From Megamerina dolium (Eukaryota > Arthropoda > Insecta > Diptera > Megamerinidae), in the NCBI GenBank assembly GCA_963854835.1, contig OY978526.1, positions 19,684,334-19,748,333 on the forward strand: 64,000 nt of DNA, given 5' to 3'. The stretch's first letter is position 1. Each line of letters starts with the position of its first letter. The notes under the pieces were generated by a model. That model was not told the origin of the DNA. It searched no databases and worked only from the letters and a program-made list of their open reading frames with translations. This document shows, in pieces, positions 23,947-35,896 of this stretch. The position numbers and the translations under genes were made by a program.

Positions 23947-25034
23947 GTAAGTTAAATCGTTTAATTTTTTTTTCAAATAATAGATTATGTAAAGCCACTT
24001 GTTTCGTTTTTTTTTTTTTTTGTCGTAGAACCACATTTTCATTTTCATTTTGTACAAAAATATTGACGTTTACGAATATAATTTTTGTAAAGTCTATGAA
24101 AGTTTACGGTATAGATAATAAAGATTTGGTATTATACACGCTGTACTAACATGAAATAGATAACCTATGTAATTATCTTTATATCTCGAAATCATAAAAT
24201 TCCAACAAATAGAAATTTTGAAATCCATCTCTAGTCTAGAGATTTAAGCATTAATTTATTGACTTAACATTTTCGTCATCTTATGAAATACACACATGTA
24301 TAATATTTTATTGCAATGTAGTAATTAAATTTTAATTGTCCAAATATGCATGTAAAGGGTGTTTTATAACATGTTTGGTTTTTAAAATAAAAAATAAATT
24401 GAGTCGTGAATGAATTGAATAGACCAAATAGTCAAGGCAGATCAATTTAATGAAATGCATAAATAGGTGAAAAGACGGAAATGAAAACTTCCTAAAATGT
24501 TGTAATTTTGCAAAGGTGGTTATAAAAAAATTTTTTCGGAGGTTCAACGAAAACATTTTATTGTTTATACAAGAGATCCTCCTATTCATCAGTAGCGGTT
24601 TTATAGAACACCTCACGTTTCGTAAAAAAAAACGTTAAATTGAATAAAAATTAATTTTGGTTTATTTTTTTTATGATTCCCATAATACTGCGAAAATAAA
24701 ATTGCGTATTTTTTTATCTAAAATCGGATAATCCGAACCATGTTAACAAATATCTGGAAACAATTGTTTTTTTGATTTTTTTAAAATTTTTCCACTACTG
24801 CTTTTCATTCCATGACCACCACGAATTGAGCCTAAATTCAATGAGCTATTTGTCTTTTGAATTGGGGGGACACGAAAAATACATTTTTTTCCATGGCCGA
24901 ATTTATTGTGATATTATTTAGTGTTCTCTAGAGTATAACGATATAACGGTAGTTTACACATTTTCGAAAATATCTTCGGAATGTTTTTATTTATTTCAAG
25001 TCGCAGTACTTGACCTTAGTTTCAAGCCTTTTCA

Positions 25035-25790
25035 AATAACACAATGACATAATTTCAGGCTTGTTGTCTGGAATGATTCCAATTCCGAATAAAAGACCTA
25101 GAGCCATATAGTAAAAGCTCCAAATCTCTTTTCAATCCTCAGGCCAAATTTTTTTAGGGCCATATTAAATTTCCAATTTTTTATCTGGGTGTATTTGGAT
25201 CAAGTGAAAAAAGGGTTAAAATTCATATCGAAGTGAAATATGCCGTTTGGGTACATATAGTAGAATTTCACGAGAAATAATTTTGTAGAACATTTTAACC
25301 CATTTGCTCTTTCGCGAAAGGGTCGTTTTGACCCCTTTTTGCGAAAGTCTGAATAAAATGGAATTTGAGAAGTCGCTAGGGGGATAAAATATTCAAAAAA
25401 AATTATTCGTCGGGAAATATCACTAGGGTTATTCTCAGGGAATATTTTTGTACAAAGAACGTAAAAGTCCACAGAATAAAAAAGAAATATGCCCTTGAAA
25501 TTTGCAACTTTTTTCTGTATTCTTTTATAATTTGTTCATAAATATAACTCTAGCTCTTCTAGAGGGTGATGGGCTTGGCACTTGGGACGTCAGTACCGAA
25601 ATCAGTGCATCATCACAAGCTGAGTTACACATGATCTCCACAAGTGACCTCACTGTTGGCCTTATGCTCTTCAAATTCAAAAATTTGGCCTGAGAATGCT
25701 AAAAGATTTGGAGTTTTTACTCTATGGGTCTAGCTCTTGCATCCTATGTTAGAATCATGCCGCCCACACGATGCTGTGTCACTGTGTAAT
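25035..25790. mobile_element. Fold-back element with ~80-bp imperfect inverted repeats
   Basis: The left arm (about 25070-25153) and the reverse complement of the right arm (about 25678-25761) share ATGATTC, GTAAAAnCTCCAAATCT and TCTCAGGCCAAATTTTT-like blocks in the same order, with small gaps. A weaker continuation outward (ACACARTGACAYA) suggests the arms start near 25038 and 25790. No target duplication could be fixed and no protein was recognised. Confidence 0.6.
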
Positions 25791-26139
25791 AATAATAATA
25801 GCCGTATTTTATTCAACTCGCTATCTTTAAACCATCAAAACGACAAATGCTTAGAGTCGATTTGATTTTATATGTTTTATATAGTGAAATAATTTTGTTG
25901 CAAAATTCTTTCTTTTCCTTTTTTTTTTTTTTTTTTTTTTGTAATTATAAAATCATCTCTGTGTAGAGTAGAGTGAGTAGAAAAAATTAAATTATTTGGT
26001 AGCACTAAACTTAAACAAGATGCTCAACATACCTAGCGTCTTTATTTATGATATAAGCGCTATGTCTGTCACTTTGTTGTTGTATCGCTGTATAGATATT
26101 GCTGTTAGGTAAATTCGAGTGTCGAATAAAATACAGTTA

Positions 26140-26674
26140 TAGCCTAGACAGACAGCAGCCTAATTCCGGATTACCGGCGCACTTAATCCGAATAAAATAT
26201 TAAACTGACAGACGGCAGTATTGCGGATTAACTAAACGGCTGATTGCTGTTTTATTAGGTCTGCTCACTTACATTACTATCACTATCAATTTCTGTCATC
26301 TGTCACTCTCGATATGAGAAAATCTACAAGAAGTATGTGAACTGAAAACTATCAGAAACTTGTAAATTGACATTCACAGTTCGTAATTGACAGCTGGATT
26401 TATTTGTTCGCCAACGCTTTTCATGTTGAAAACTGTTAACAATTGTTGAAAGTTTTTTGTGAGCGAACACACCTAATATTTTGTAAAATGGATCGAGAAA
26501 AATTCACAATAGAACATTTTCAGCAGCAGAAAATTTTGCCATCGCAAATTGCCCTAATCCTCTTTTATTTTGAGAATTAATTCATAGAGTTAATGCGGAT
26601 TAGCTGCAGTTAATGCCCGAGTTAATTCGAATTAACTCGGTAATCCGGAATTAGGCTGCCGTTTGTCTAGGCTA
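26140..26674. mobile_element. MITE with 37-bp TIRs and TTA duplications (PIF/Harbinger-like)
   Basis: The ends TAGCCTAGACA...GGATTACCG (26140-26176) and their reverse complement (26638-26674) match over about 37 bp with two mismatches. TTA flanks both sides (26137-26139; 26675-26677). Three-bp TTA duplications are typical of PIF/Harbinger elements. The 535-bp interior has a short frame starting MDREKFTIEHFQQQ near 26488 that quickly stops. It may be a relic of the parental gene or chance. Confidence 0.8.
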
Positions 26675-26909
26675 TTAAAGTTTTTATTAACATTTTAATG
26701 AAAATTACATAGAAAATATCGCAGTAATATCCGCATATCCGCAGTAATTTGGCAATCACCATAAAATAAACCAATATTAATTTTTAGGAGAAAAAAAAGT
26801 ATTTTGTACGACGCCCTAATATTTATAGGTATCTATTAGAGTTGTATCATTTGAATATTTATTTAAGATATATTAAAATACCTAAACACCTACATATATT
26901 CAATTATAG

Positions 26910-27000
26910 CCAAAATATGATTCAAAGGATGAACAACCCGATGTTGATGACATTAGCGATGTATGGGCCGGTATACCATTTACGGTTGATAATGAAACTG
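26910..27000 (+). CDS. cnc: cnc (CncC/Nrf2) internal coding exon with the first part of ETGE
   Basis: Exon of 91 nt between an acceptor TTATAG and a donor GTAAGT. It starts in phase 0 and ends one base into a codon. It encodes PKYDSKDEQPDVDDISDVWA followed by GIPFTVDNET and the first base of Gly. With the next coding exon this rebuilds DNETGEY, the ETGE (hinge) motif that gives high-affinity binding to Keap1. The acidic residues before it (DVDDISDVW) fit the acidic context of Nrf2-family Neh2 domains. DLG in the previous exon and ETGE are about 75 residues apart, longer than the roughly 50 in mammalian Nrf2. Because 91 is not a multiple of three, skipping this exon would shift the frame. No other 91-nt frame is open with these splice sites. 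Confidence 0.9.
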
Positions 27001-28236
27001 GTAAGTAGTTAATGAATTAAATATCGTAGAAATTATTGCAAATATAATAAATAGACTTGTACTACAATGTATTATCAATATATTTCTAATAATAATTTCA
27101 ATTGATAAAGAATACAAATTGAGAATATTAGTTTGACGTTAAGTGTCAATGTGTTGTAACGCACTCATACTCGTATAAATTCATTCAAGCGTATTTAAGA
27201 TATAATATACACGAAATCTTATCAACTGTAAAAGAGCGATAAATACTGTACAGCTAAACATCTAAAACAAATATATATTTAGCTACCCCACATGTCACCA
27301 TACAAACTTTAAGCTAATTTGAAAAAATATACTCATACATACATGGGATATGCACACTTATTTCATATGTATAGAGTACATATATGAATATAAAGTAGTA
27401 TTACGGGCTACCATCTCAGATAAGAATAAATAGGTTTTATTTTTTTTGCTTGTGATTTTCTTATTCCTTTATTTCGTGCTACCTACTATACATACTCGTA
27501 TGTATGTATGTAAATAATGCCATAATAAAATTAATGACAATGAATGAGGCTTATTTCTTAGATTTCTCTCTCCCTTGGAATTTCTTATTACATAAATAAG
27601 GAGGTTTTTATTTTTGCATTATTTCGAAAATGGCGTCTTCTATTGCGTGTGTAGATAATTATACATACATTCATACAATATATATTAAAATGAGATTATC
27701 CTGAATATGGTGAACAACAATAAAGCAAGCATTTTTAGTTGACAGGCACGTAAATTAAAGAAAAATGAGTTTTTTTTTATCAGCATTGTTTGACTTGGAC
27801 TCTCACTCTGCACCAGAATATTTGGAGCAAATGGTGTAGATTGTTACAAATAATATAATAGAATTTGTAGAATTTTCATGCCACCCAACATATGCTACTT
27901 TTAAGATTACATACAGTTATGGCTACGAAATTAGAGCACGTCAAATTTTGTAGTAAAAAATTAAAACTTGATTTTCAACGTTCAACGGTGTTTTTAGAGT
28001 GATATTATGGTGTTCATGTATAGAAATTATTTGAAAAAATATTTAGCTTGAACATTAATTTCGAAAAATTCAAGGGAAAAAAATTCTTCTTTGAAAAAGA
28101 CAGTATTTACGAGTAAGTTTCTCAAAAATGAAAGTAAAATATTTCACTAAATATTTGAAATAACCGCTAAAATCAGTTTAAGTAACTGAAACATTCGAAA
28201 AAGCAGAAAAAATTGAAATAAGACATGAATTTCCCT

Positions 28237-28611
28237 TTTTTTTTTCCTTCTTTAAACTCCTAATTGGAGCATAGGGCCTCCACAAGGCTTCTCCATCGCA
28301 CGCGGTTTTGAGCAGTTGTTCTAGCGCCCTCCCAGCTAGTTCTCCTAAGGTTGATCATCTCCAGGTGTTTTTTTTCCGTCCGCGGCTTCTGCTCCCTTGC
28401 GGGTTCCACTCAAGCGACATTCGCGTGATGCTATCAGGCTGCTTTCTTAGCGTGTGGCCAATCCAGCGCCACTTCCTACGCTTAATCTGGATCAGTATGG
28501 GCCCTTCGCTCGTCAGACGCCATAGTGCCTCGTTGGAAATAGTGTTGGGCCAGAAAATTCTACAAATGATCCTCAAACACTTGTTGACGAAAGCTTGAAA
28601 TCTCTGCGTGT
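28237..28611 (-). mobile_element. Non-LTR retrotransposon 3' fragment (second RTE/L2-like family), nested
   Basis: Reverse-strand translation: RIFWPNTISNEALWRLTSEG, QIKRRKWRWIGHTLRKQPDS and ALEWNPQG-type (SLEWNPQGSRSRGRKKNTWR). This is the RT C-terminal region of a family distinct from the RWLGHV family. An exact 11-bp target duplication, TGAATTTCCCT, flanks it (28226-28236 and 28612-28622), with a T-rich side (the A tail) at 28236-28247. It is inserted in a Tc1-like element. Confidence 0.83.
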
Positions 28612-28844
28612 TGAATTTCCCTATTTTAGGGAAATGATTTGATAGTGACCAACGGATTTATAATAATCTGCCACTAAGTTGAGTCATAATATGTACTCAA
28701 AAAGGTCTTAAAATCGTTTAAGCCCCTTTTCATATTACGTTCGATGTATTCTGCTCGAAATTTTATTCGATTCCAATGCTTCGTTTTGTGTTGGATAGAC
28801 GCTGACTTCAAAAAAAAAAAAAAATGATTTATTAAGTTTTAGTA

Positions 28845-29330
28845 CTTACTTACTTACTTATGTGGCCATTACTACCGAAAATCGAATTAGGCCGAATCTA
28901 GCATGCTTCGCCAGCCACCTCTTTCCTTCGCTAACTGGCGCCAGTTAGAAATTGCAAGCGCTGACAAGTTTTTCACTACTGGATCTTTCCACCGGAGGTT
29001 AGGTCTTCCTCTTTTGCGTCGTCCACCAGCGGGTTAAGAATATAACACCTCCTCAACCGGAGTGTGTTCTTCCATTCGCTCGACATGACCTAGCCATCGC
29101 AGCCGTTGAATTTTAATGTGCTTTACTATGTCGGTGTCGGCATACAGCTCATACAGCTCATGGTTATACCTTATTCGGTACTCGCCACCAACGCAAATAG
29201 GTCCAAAGATCTGGCGTAGGACTTTTCTCTCGAAAACTCTGAGCATTCTCGCATCTGTAGTGGAAATTGTCCAAGCTTCGGCGCCATATATAAGGACAGG
29301 CATGATGAGAGACTTGTAGATTGTGGTTAA
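28845..29330 (-). mobile_element. Non-LTR retrotransposon 3' fragment (RTE/CR1-like), copy 4, nested
   Basis: The reverse-strand frame reads IYKSLIMPVLIYGAEAWTIS, RKVLRQIFGPICVGGEYRIR, QRLRWLGHVERMEEHTPVEE and GRRKRGRPNLRWKD, with a tail of AAGT repeats at 28851-28862. It is 5'-truncated at about 29325 and lies in the same Tc1-like element as the fragment at 28237. Confidence 0.8.
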
Positions 29331-29654
29331 ATAGTTTATAACTTCAGTGTATCGTTTTTCCACAAATCTTCACATTGACATCAGATGATTGCGCTGGCCA
29401 GTTGAAAACATTGATTCTTCTTTGTCTTAATGGAAGGTGCTCGTTGAAAGAAGGTGCCTTTGGTACCTTCATTAAATTTTTTGTACCCTCTGTGTTATAT
29501 ATTTTATCTTAAAATTTTGATCTTGGAACTAACCTAAAACAAGAAAAAGTCACTTTAGTCAGTTAATGTGTTCACTATTATGCCTAAATCTAAAAAGAAA
29601 GTAAAAATTAATCTAATTATTATTATGTGTTCTAAATTCGTGGCCACAACTGTA

Positions 29655-31029
29655 GCACAACTGTTTATTCGTTCATAGACTTGAAATTTCCCATTAAACG
29701 CCATGTTTTAATATCGTACGTTGAATGTATTGTATACGTACGAGTATATGTTCGTGCAACGATAGCAACTTAAGCGGGTGTGTCTGTGGCAAGCACTTTT
29801 ATCCGCCCGCATTTTGCCTGACTACTGCCTTTATGTATTTCATTTTTTACTGGCTTTATTAAAAGTTTGACACGCACACGAATAATGGGGCAAACTTTTA
29901 TCAGAAGCTGTGCGCATACATCACACCATCACCATCACCACCACCCTAGGCTTTTGCTGTGCATATACAATTTCTTATTATAATCTTATATTTTGTTGTT
30001 GTTGTTGTTGTTGCATGTATAATATAATACATATTTGCTTAGTAGCAACAACAACAGCAGAAGTAGCAGCAGCAGCAGCAGTAACAACATACAGCAGAGC
30101 GATGCCGTCGTCATTTTTGAGAAATGATCGAAACATGATTTGCCAAAAATGCCCCTCAACTTTGGCCTATGCACGAATGGTTGAACACATGCATACATAC
30201 ATACATACATACATCAATGTATATATAGATATGTACATACATAAGTGTATATAATATATACGGGTTATTTAGTTAGCCAGCTCGGTAATAGCTGGAATGG
30301 AATGACGCCTTATAACTTACCCTCATGTAGTGAAATGCTTCTGACATTCAACGTAATGCATGTAGGCTTTATTATACAACTGCCACTTCTTTCACTTTAG
30401 TATACACATATGTATATGTACACAAGTAGGTATATATAATCGTTTGTATATCCTTAAATACCGAAGTATATAGATTACATACAATTTATTCGAATATTCT
30501 GGGTCATATATAAACGTTCTAGTTTTTATGTGCGTATTAACTACGACGTACCATTTCTCCCATACAAGTCCACTATGCTTAAGTGCATTGCATACATATT
30601 TCTGTGTATTTATAATGTAATGTATACTGAAAATGAGAAGAACCCACCCAACATTTAATATATATATAGCAATTGCTGGGATGCAATTGAGATTAGCTTA
30701 TTGATACTGACACTGCGAAAATTGAACTTTATATGATATTTTATACTTTTAACTTATGTTAAGCAAAATTGTCTAAAATTGAAGTTCTACAGAAGCGTCT
30801 ACATCAATAATTTCTACTATAGAAAGACTTACAAAGGGCATGTTGCTGCAGAAGTCAATAGTTTGAAGCTGTTTTTCAAAAACCGACTTCAAATTCCAAG
30901 TTTTCTGCGTTGTAGATATGATAACGTCTTTTATTTTCTAAATAAATTCCAGTTTTTGATTTATTAAAGTCAGTTCATGGATAATTTTTTGCAATGTGAA
31001 AAGAGCCAAGTGTCCGAAGGAGCTAAACC
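29655..31029. other. AT-rich intronic sequence with microsatellites
   Basis: Holds a CACCAT/CCACC run (29921-29945), a TTG run (29994-30013), an AGC run (30065-30081) and a CATA run (30188-30214). Nothing coding was recognised. Confidence 0.55.
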
Positions 31030-31570
31030 TAACAAATAAGCTAAATATTGCAATAGTTCACTTTAATTCACTAATTTTAGGGAAGGATTTTTAGGCCTAG
31101 TGAGCTGATGCTTTGTCTTGTTGAAAAATTCATTTTTTCTTCTCTAAACATCGTATTTTTCACCAATTTTTGCATACAATTGCTCCAAAAGCTCACAATA
31201 ATAATTTGAATTTATTTTTTTTTACCAATTTGAAGATAATCCAGCAACAAAATTAATTATGCGTCCCAAAAAGACTGACCTGACACCTTCTTCGATGATT
31301 CCTGGACTCCAACTCGCTTTGGAGCTGCAGATCTTGGGCTCACACCACTTCTTAGCCTCTTAGTTTGATTTAGTTTCATGTTGATGGACCCTAGTCTCAA
31401 ATGCAGCTATGAAAAAATGCACAAAATAATTTTTATCCTTTCTAAAATTCTCCAAATGTTGCTGAGGATGGATCTCTCTTCTTTTTGCTAGCAAAAAAGG
31501 CGCCCATTATGCACACTGCTTTTTGACACCCAAGGCTTCCTTCAAAACAATGTTCACACTGAAAATGGTT
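31030..31570 (-). mobile_element. mariner transposase remnant (irritans-like)
   Basis: Reverse-strand translation across several frames gives ALGVKKQCA-WAPFLLAKRRE (the W-V-P-x-L-L block). Decayed ETRVHQHE-like and SSKASWSPG (GSPPPKK) blocks follow, then SFWDA, LILLLDYLQIGKK (G-x-I-x-I-D-Y-L-x-K-G-K block), LLEQLYAKIGEKYDV and IFQQDKASAH (second catalytic Asp). Order and spacing fit mariner. Many stops and frameshifts are present, and no terminal repeats were found. Confidence 0.65.
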
Positions 31571-31789
31571 TGCAAACAAAGAATGATGAATTGACAGATC
31601 GAAATGATAATTTGAGTGAAAGTTGGAATACTGAAATGGCGTCCAAGTTCTAGTGTACTTTTGAGATGAAGCTCAGCGAACTTATTGATACTACAATAGT
31701 TATTTAATAGTTATTCACGAGACTCTCTGCATGACACGAAACTTTCGAAGTAATTTGGAATTACTTTTTGTTATATATCGATTACTAAC

Positions 31790-32335
31790 CATGACAGATC
31801 ATAACTTTAGGAATATTGGCTTTTAAAAGTTCAAAAGTAAGAGCTTAGAGTACATAGATATGCGTTGGACCACAAAAAAAAAAACGAATATTCTAAAACC
31901 GCACGGTATTGAAGGCCAATTATCATTGTCAGATCTTAAAATAACAAATCCCGGGAACTTTTCTTCCAATAGACCCAGAATATCTTTTAATTTTAGGCCG
32001 CAAAAAGTTGATTTCATACCTCAACTACGCTAAGAATTAGCATTAACTGTAGCTCTATCATTATTCTCGAAAAAAAAATATGACTGACGCCGTCAGATAA
32101 AAATGCCAACCAGACAATTATTTTTACAGGATACTTTGGCCTTTCCTGATACACTTTAAGTTTTTCACTTCCACAGATACGAAATTTTGCTTATTTACGT
32201 GTCCATCAAGGTAGAACTTAACTTCCCCGTCGCCAAAGAAAATGTACAAAAAATATATCACAAAAGTTTCGAGAGCTCTAACTCGACCAGCGGTTATTAA
32301 ACGATCCGATCCGTCTAACAAATGTCGCTTCAGTT
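31790..32335 (-). mobile_element. DD41D-like mariner transposase remnant
   Basis: Reverse strand: FYLDGHVNKQNF near 32190 (HFxLNGYVNKQNCR block), FFENNDRATVNANS near 32060 (FFENxxGxAVTVN block), FCGLKLKDI, LLEEKFPGFVI and NDNWPSIPCGF near 31910 (VNWPPRSCDLTPLDYF block). These are the same blocks, in the same order, as in the better copies at 38893 and 58354, but heavily diverged and frameshifted. Confidence 0.62.
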
Positions 32336-34303
32336 AACTTTTATACATTTTTGACAGTTATGTAATGTCAGGGTTGTATTTTTGAACTACCAAATTAATC
32401 ATGCTATAATTTAAAAGTCATGTAATAATTTTTTGTGCAGTGTATCCACTTTATCTATATATAAGTCTCCTTATATTAATCTAGCGTATATACTTATACA
32501 CCTATATATACATATATATTACATTAGACTGCCTCAAGCTTCATACATTATTTTACCTCATTTATGAGATTTATCGTTTTTCAAAAAAAAAAAAAGCTTC
32601 TAAAAATCGAGTTTTCTATGAGAGAAAAGTTAGTTTCAAATTTTTGTTCAGTAAATGGTCTCAGAACGTCTGTCGGCAGACTTGAAATAATGAAAATTCG
32701 TTTTTTAAGATTATTTTTCAAAACGATTTAGCCTATTTATTGAGTTGAAATATTTTCATAATCAAATAAAATATAAATCAATCATTGTAAAATAAAGCAA
32801 AATTGATGTTTCATTCGTAAAAACTTTTTTTTTTTTTTTTTTTGGTGAGGCATCTTAATATTCATCCATAGTTGAGTATTCAATAAGAAATTCTATATCA
32901 AAAAAGAACAACGACTAGCAGTAATACAATGTGATTTTTCTCGATATTAACGCCATTTTGTTTATAATTAAATCTAAGAATTAATTTGAGCGTGCTTCTC
33001 CGCTGGTCATGTTGGATTTTAATGAAAACACATGCTGGTCACCAGCAATTGTGTGAAAGATGCTTTAATTTTATATGGTTTCTATTGTTCTATATTGAAT
33101 GTGTATTGGTTGCATGCCTGCCTGCATATCGACCGATAGACTGCATTTTATTAGAATTCTATTGATGGCATTAAAACTATGAGATTAACATTCTTACACG
33201 CAACCATTTTCATATTTATAATTGTTTTTGTTTTTTTTTTCTACTCTCATTTATTGCCTTTACGACGATTCCATAAGAGATGCAACGCGTAACTAAATTC
33301 CCAATGGATATTCGAATTACCTTTATATTCATAGAGCGTATGAGTATTTTTTTGGAATTTTTTTTTTTTTTTTATATAGTTCGGTTCATCGTCTAAATAG
33401 TCGACCGACCAATAAATGAAAGTCATTTTTGAATCTTTAATTTTCGAAATATCCCAAAAAGGTTATACCTCTACAACAATTGTTAATTGGAAAAATTATT
33501 AAAGAAATCATTAATTTTTTTCATCATAAATTGGAATGACTGCATCTGCATTTTTTTGTTTTTCACACCTTTACTGAACTTATTGTTCTAAATTATTATA
33601 TTTGTATTATTTCTTCTTCATTTGAACGAACTACCGAGTACATGGATAGATCGATTTCAGTATTGTCAACTTTATAAAGAAATAAAAATTAAGTTGTTTT
33701 GAAAATTCCATGTACCAATTGAATATTGTCGATTTCAAAGACTTCATTAGTTATTTCTATTGAATTATTGTATTTACTAAATTTGTAGAATGATTTTGTA
33801 TTTTTTTTCCCCCTTTTCGTCATACGTTTATACGATTGTCTTATGTGTTTTAGTCTAATCTTTCTTTCATTTGTAATTGTATTACAATGTACATGAGTAT
33901 AGACGTTGCAATGTGAAAATATATATTTTAGATATTCTAAATATTAATTTTATCGACAATTCTTAGATGATTGTCATATAAAACCCTTTTATTTTACTTA
34001 TAGCCATTTATAACTCTATTTAATTCACACTTGTTGCTTTAATCAAATTATTTTCAATATTAATGAAGCTTGCAGTAATCATCATAATAATTTTTTTTTA
34101 TAATAAATATTGATGAATTTATTGATGTAAAAATTCCTCTGAAAATGACAATTGAAGTATGTATATCGGTGAATACCCTTATTACTACTCATTGTTGTCT
34201 GATTCTATAGATATTCATACTACTGTGTATTAGAAACTACTACCTATATTTTTATATTTATTTGTTGTTGTTGTTGTTTGTTATATACTATATATTGTAT
34301 GTA
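32336..34303. other. AT-rich intronic sequence, nothing recognised
   Basis: Long T runs near 32827-32843 and 33361-33373. No gene or element was seen. Confidence 0.55.
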
Positions 34304-35894
34304 TCAGGTAAGTCCATAAGTTCGTGCGTTTTTCTTAGATGGTTTTAAAATAAATAAATAAAGAAGTTTTCAGTATTTATTAATTAATAATATATTTTCC
34401 TGCATTATTTACAATGTCTTTCCAACGTTTAGGCAAATTTTGAATTCCCTGTGCAAAAAATTGTTTGTCCTTGGAGCCAATATACGCGTCGATATCCCAT
34501 TTTATAGCTTCTTTTGAGGTTGAGGTAGTTCTTCTTACTTAAATGGGACTAAAGTCCGCAGAAAAGGTAATAATCACAAGGTGCAATATCCGTAGAGTAT
34601 GGTGGCTGCAGCATTAGCTTCCATCCGAGCTCGTTCAGCTTGCCTAAGGTCTGTCTTCAGCGGTATGCGGTCTAGCGTTGTCGTGGTGAAACAAAACTTT
34701 GCGTCTCTGGACTAAAGATGGTCGATTTTTTTCACGAGCTTCATTTAGTTTGGATAGTTGATGACAATAATAATCAGCTGTGATCGTCTGGTTTGGTTCG
34801 AGTAGATCAAAATAAATGATACCGGTCATATCCCACCAACAGGAGGCCATCTCTGGGTTTTGGTTCTGATGTTTCATCTATATCTAACCCCTGGCGTTTG
34901 CGAACAGGATTACTGTAAAGGACCCATTTTCCGTTCCCAGCAACAATAAAAAAAATAAATAAATATGTGCCACTTAAAACCCCGAAGGGCTCATTGGCCG
35001 AGCTTCTCTTCCATTACTGTTGTGCGTGATAAATTTTGGACAGTATTAGAAGGGACCTACTTATTTTAGCCGATTCCGAACGGCAGAACCCTTGTGACGT
35101 CACTTTTTCTGAGCTTTGTCACAGAGTTCTTTTAGAAGCTTTTTTTCATGGCAAGTTGTAACTGTCGGAAGAATTGCCAATTGCTTACCGACAAGTGGGT
35201 ACCGTTCGAAAGAAAAATCTTTTCGATATTAAATTTGTTATGCATCAACCGGGGATTGAACCACGACCTACAGATCAGAAGGACAACACACTAACCACTG
35301 AGCTACGGCACCCAGCAACAATACGGTTCAAAAAACTCATTTTCAAGCTGAGAACACAAATTCACTCTCTGCTGAAAGTTTGTGACGATAATTTTATGCG
35401 GAACCCATTTTTGGAACCTTGCTTACTTGAACCAGGTGCCTGTAAACTGTTCCATCTGATGAATTTAACCTTCCAGCCATCATATCGACTGTCAAACTTG
35501 GCTCAGCTTCCACAAGTTCCAGCAAGGCGTCGCAGTTAAAGACCTCAGGACGACCAGAGCGTGGGGCATCTTCAACGTCACAATCACCATTTCGGAATTT
35601 GGAAAACCATTTTTGCGCAGTCCTTACACTCACTGTATTCTCTCCATGAGTTGCGTTTATTTTTGCAGCAGTAGTTGTTGCATTTTTTCCACTTTTATAA
35701 AAAAAATACAAAATATGCCTCTATGCATAACAACCCATACTTCTATTCGCGATTAAAATCACTTGTTGAATGCACAATACATCAGAGAAAATAAAAATAG
35801 TTGCTTTATTTCCCACAAATCATTTTTTGTTCGCAAAAAGTGCCTACTGTGAAACTATTGAAAAAATAACGCACGAACTTATGGACTGACCTGA
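34304..35894 (-). mobile_element. mariner element, near full length, interrupted by a SINE
   Basis: The ends TCAGGTAAGTCCATAAGTTC and, on the reverse strand, TCAGGTCAGTCCATAAGTTC are inverted repeats flanked by TA (34302-34303; 35895-35896). Reverse-strand frames show the N-terminal mariner helix-turn-helix (NATTTAAKINATHGENTVSV, QKWFSKFRNGD, DAPRSGRP) at 35711-35394. The catalytic half follows (GIIYFDLLEPNQTITADYYC, LFHHDNARPHTA) at 34877-34644. YSTDIAPCDYYLF follows toward 34570. Removing the SINE at 34949-35313 and one target copy leaves about 1.2 kb, the usual mariner length. Stops and frameshifts make it inactive. Confidence 0.88.
34949..35313 (-). mobile_element. tRNA-derived SINE nested in a mariner (most complete copy)
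   Basis: Reverse strand: head TGCCGTAGCTCAGTGGTTAG, matching the A-box consensus, and GGTCGTGGTTCAATCCCC, matching the B box. The body follows with CGAACGGTACCCACTTGTCG, GCAATTGGCAATTCTTCCGA, CTGTGACAAAGCTCAG, GTCACAAGGGTTCTGCCGTT and CGGAATCGGCTAAAATAAG. The 3' end reads GGCCAATGAGCCCTTCGGGG, with a TATTTATTTATTTTTT tail. A 10-bp target duplication AGCAACAATA (34939-34948; 35314-35323; up to 13 bp if CCC is included) brackets it. It is about 365 bp long and serves as the reference for the other copies. Confidence 0.92.
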
Positions 35895-35896
35895 TA

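Larger units (their letters stand above)
23947..26909 (+). other. cnc: cnc intron between the DLG exon and the first ETGE exon
   Basis: Phase-0 intron of 2963 bp with GTAAGT at its start and TTATAG at its end. It carries a long imperfect inverted-repeat structure (25035-25790) and a 535-bp MITE with TTA duplications (26140-26674). The first kilobase (23947-25034) is AT-rich and holds nothing recognisable. Confidence 0.85.
27914..29652 (-). mobile_element. Tc1-like element carrying nested retrotransposon insertions
   Basis: The left end CAGTTATGGCTACGAAATTA and the right end (reverse strand) CAGTTGTGGCCACGAATTTA are inverted repeats flanked by TA (27912-27913; 29653-29654). Near 29420 the reverse strand encodes INVFNWPAQSSDVN, matching the block around the second catalytic residue of Tc1-type transposases (normally ...WPAQSPDLNPIE). 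Most of the transposase is lost. Two non-LTR fragments (28237-28611 and 28845-29330) sit inside. Without them the element would be about 0.9 kb. Confidence 0.75.

Noticed and set aside
35174..35539. Plus-strand open frame of 121 codons
   Set aside because: It runs antisense through the SINE and the mariner N-terminal region, so it is a shadow of mobile elements.
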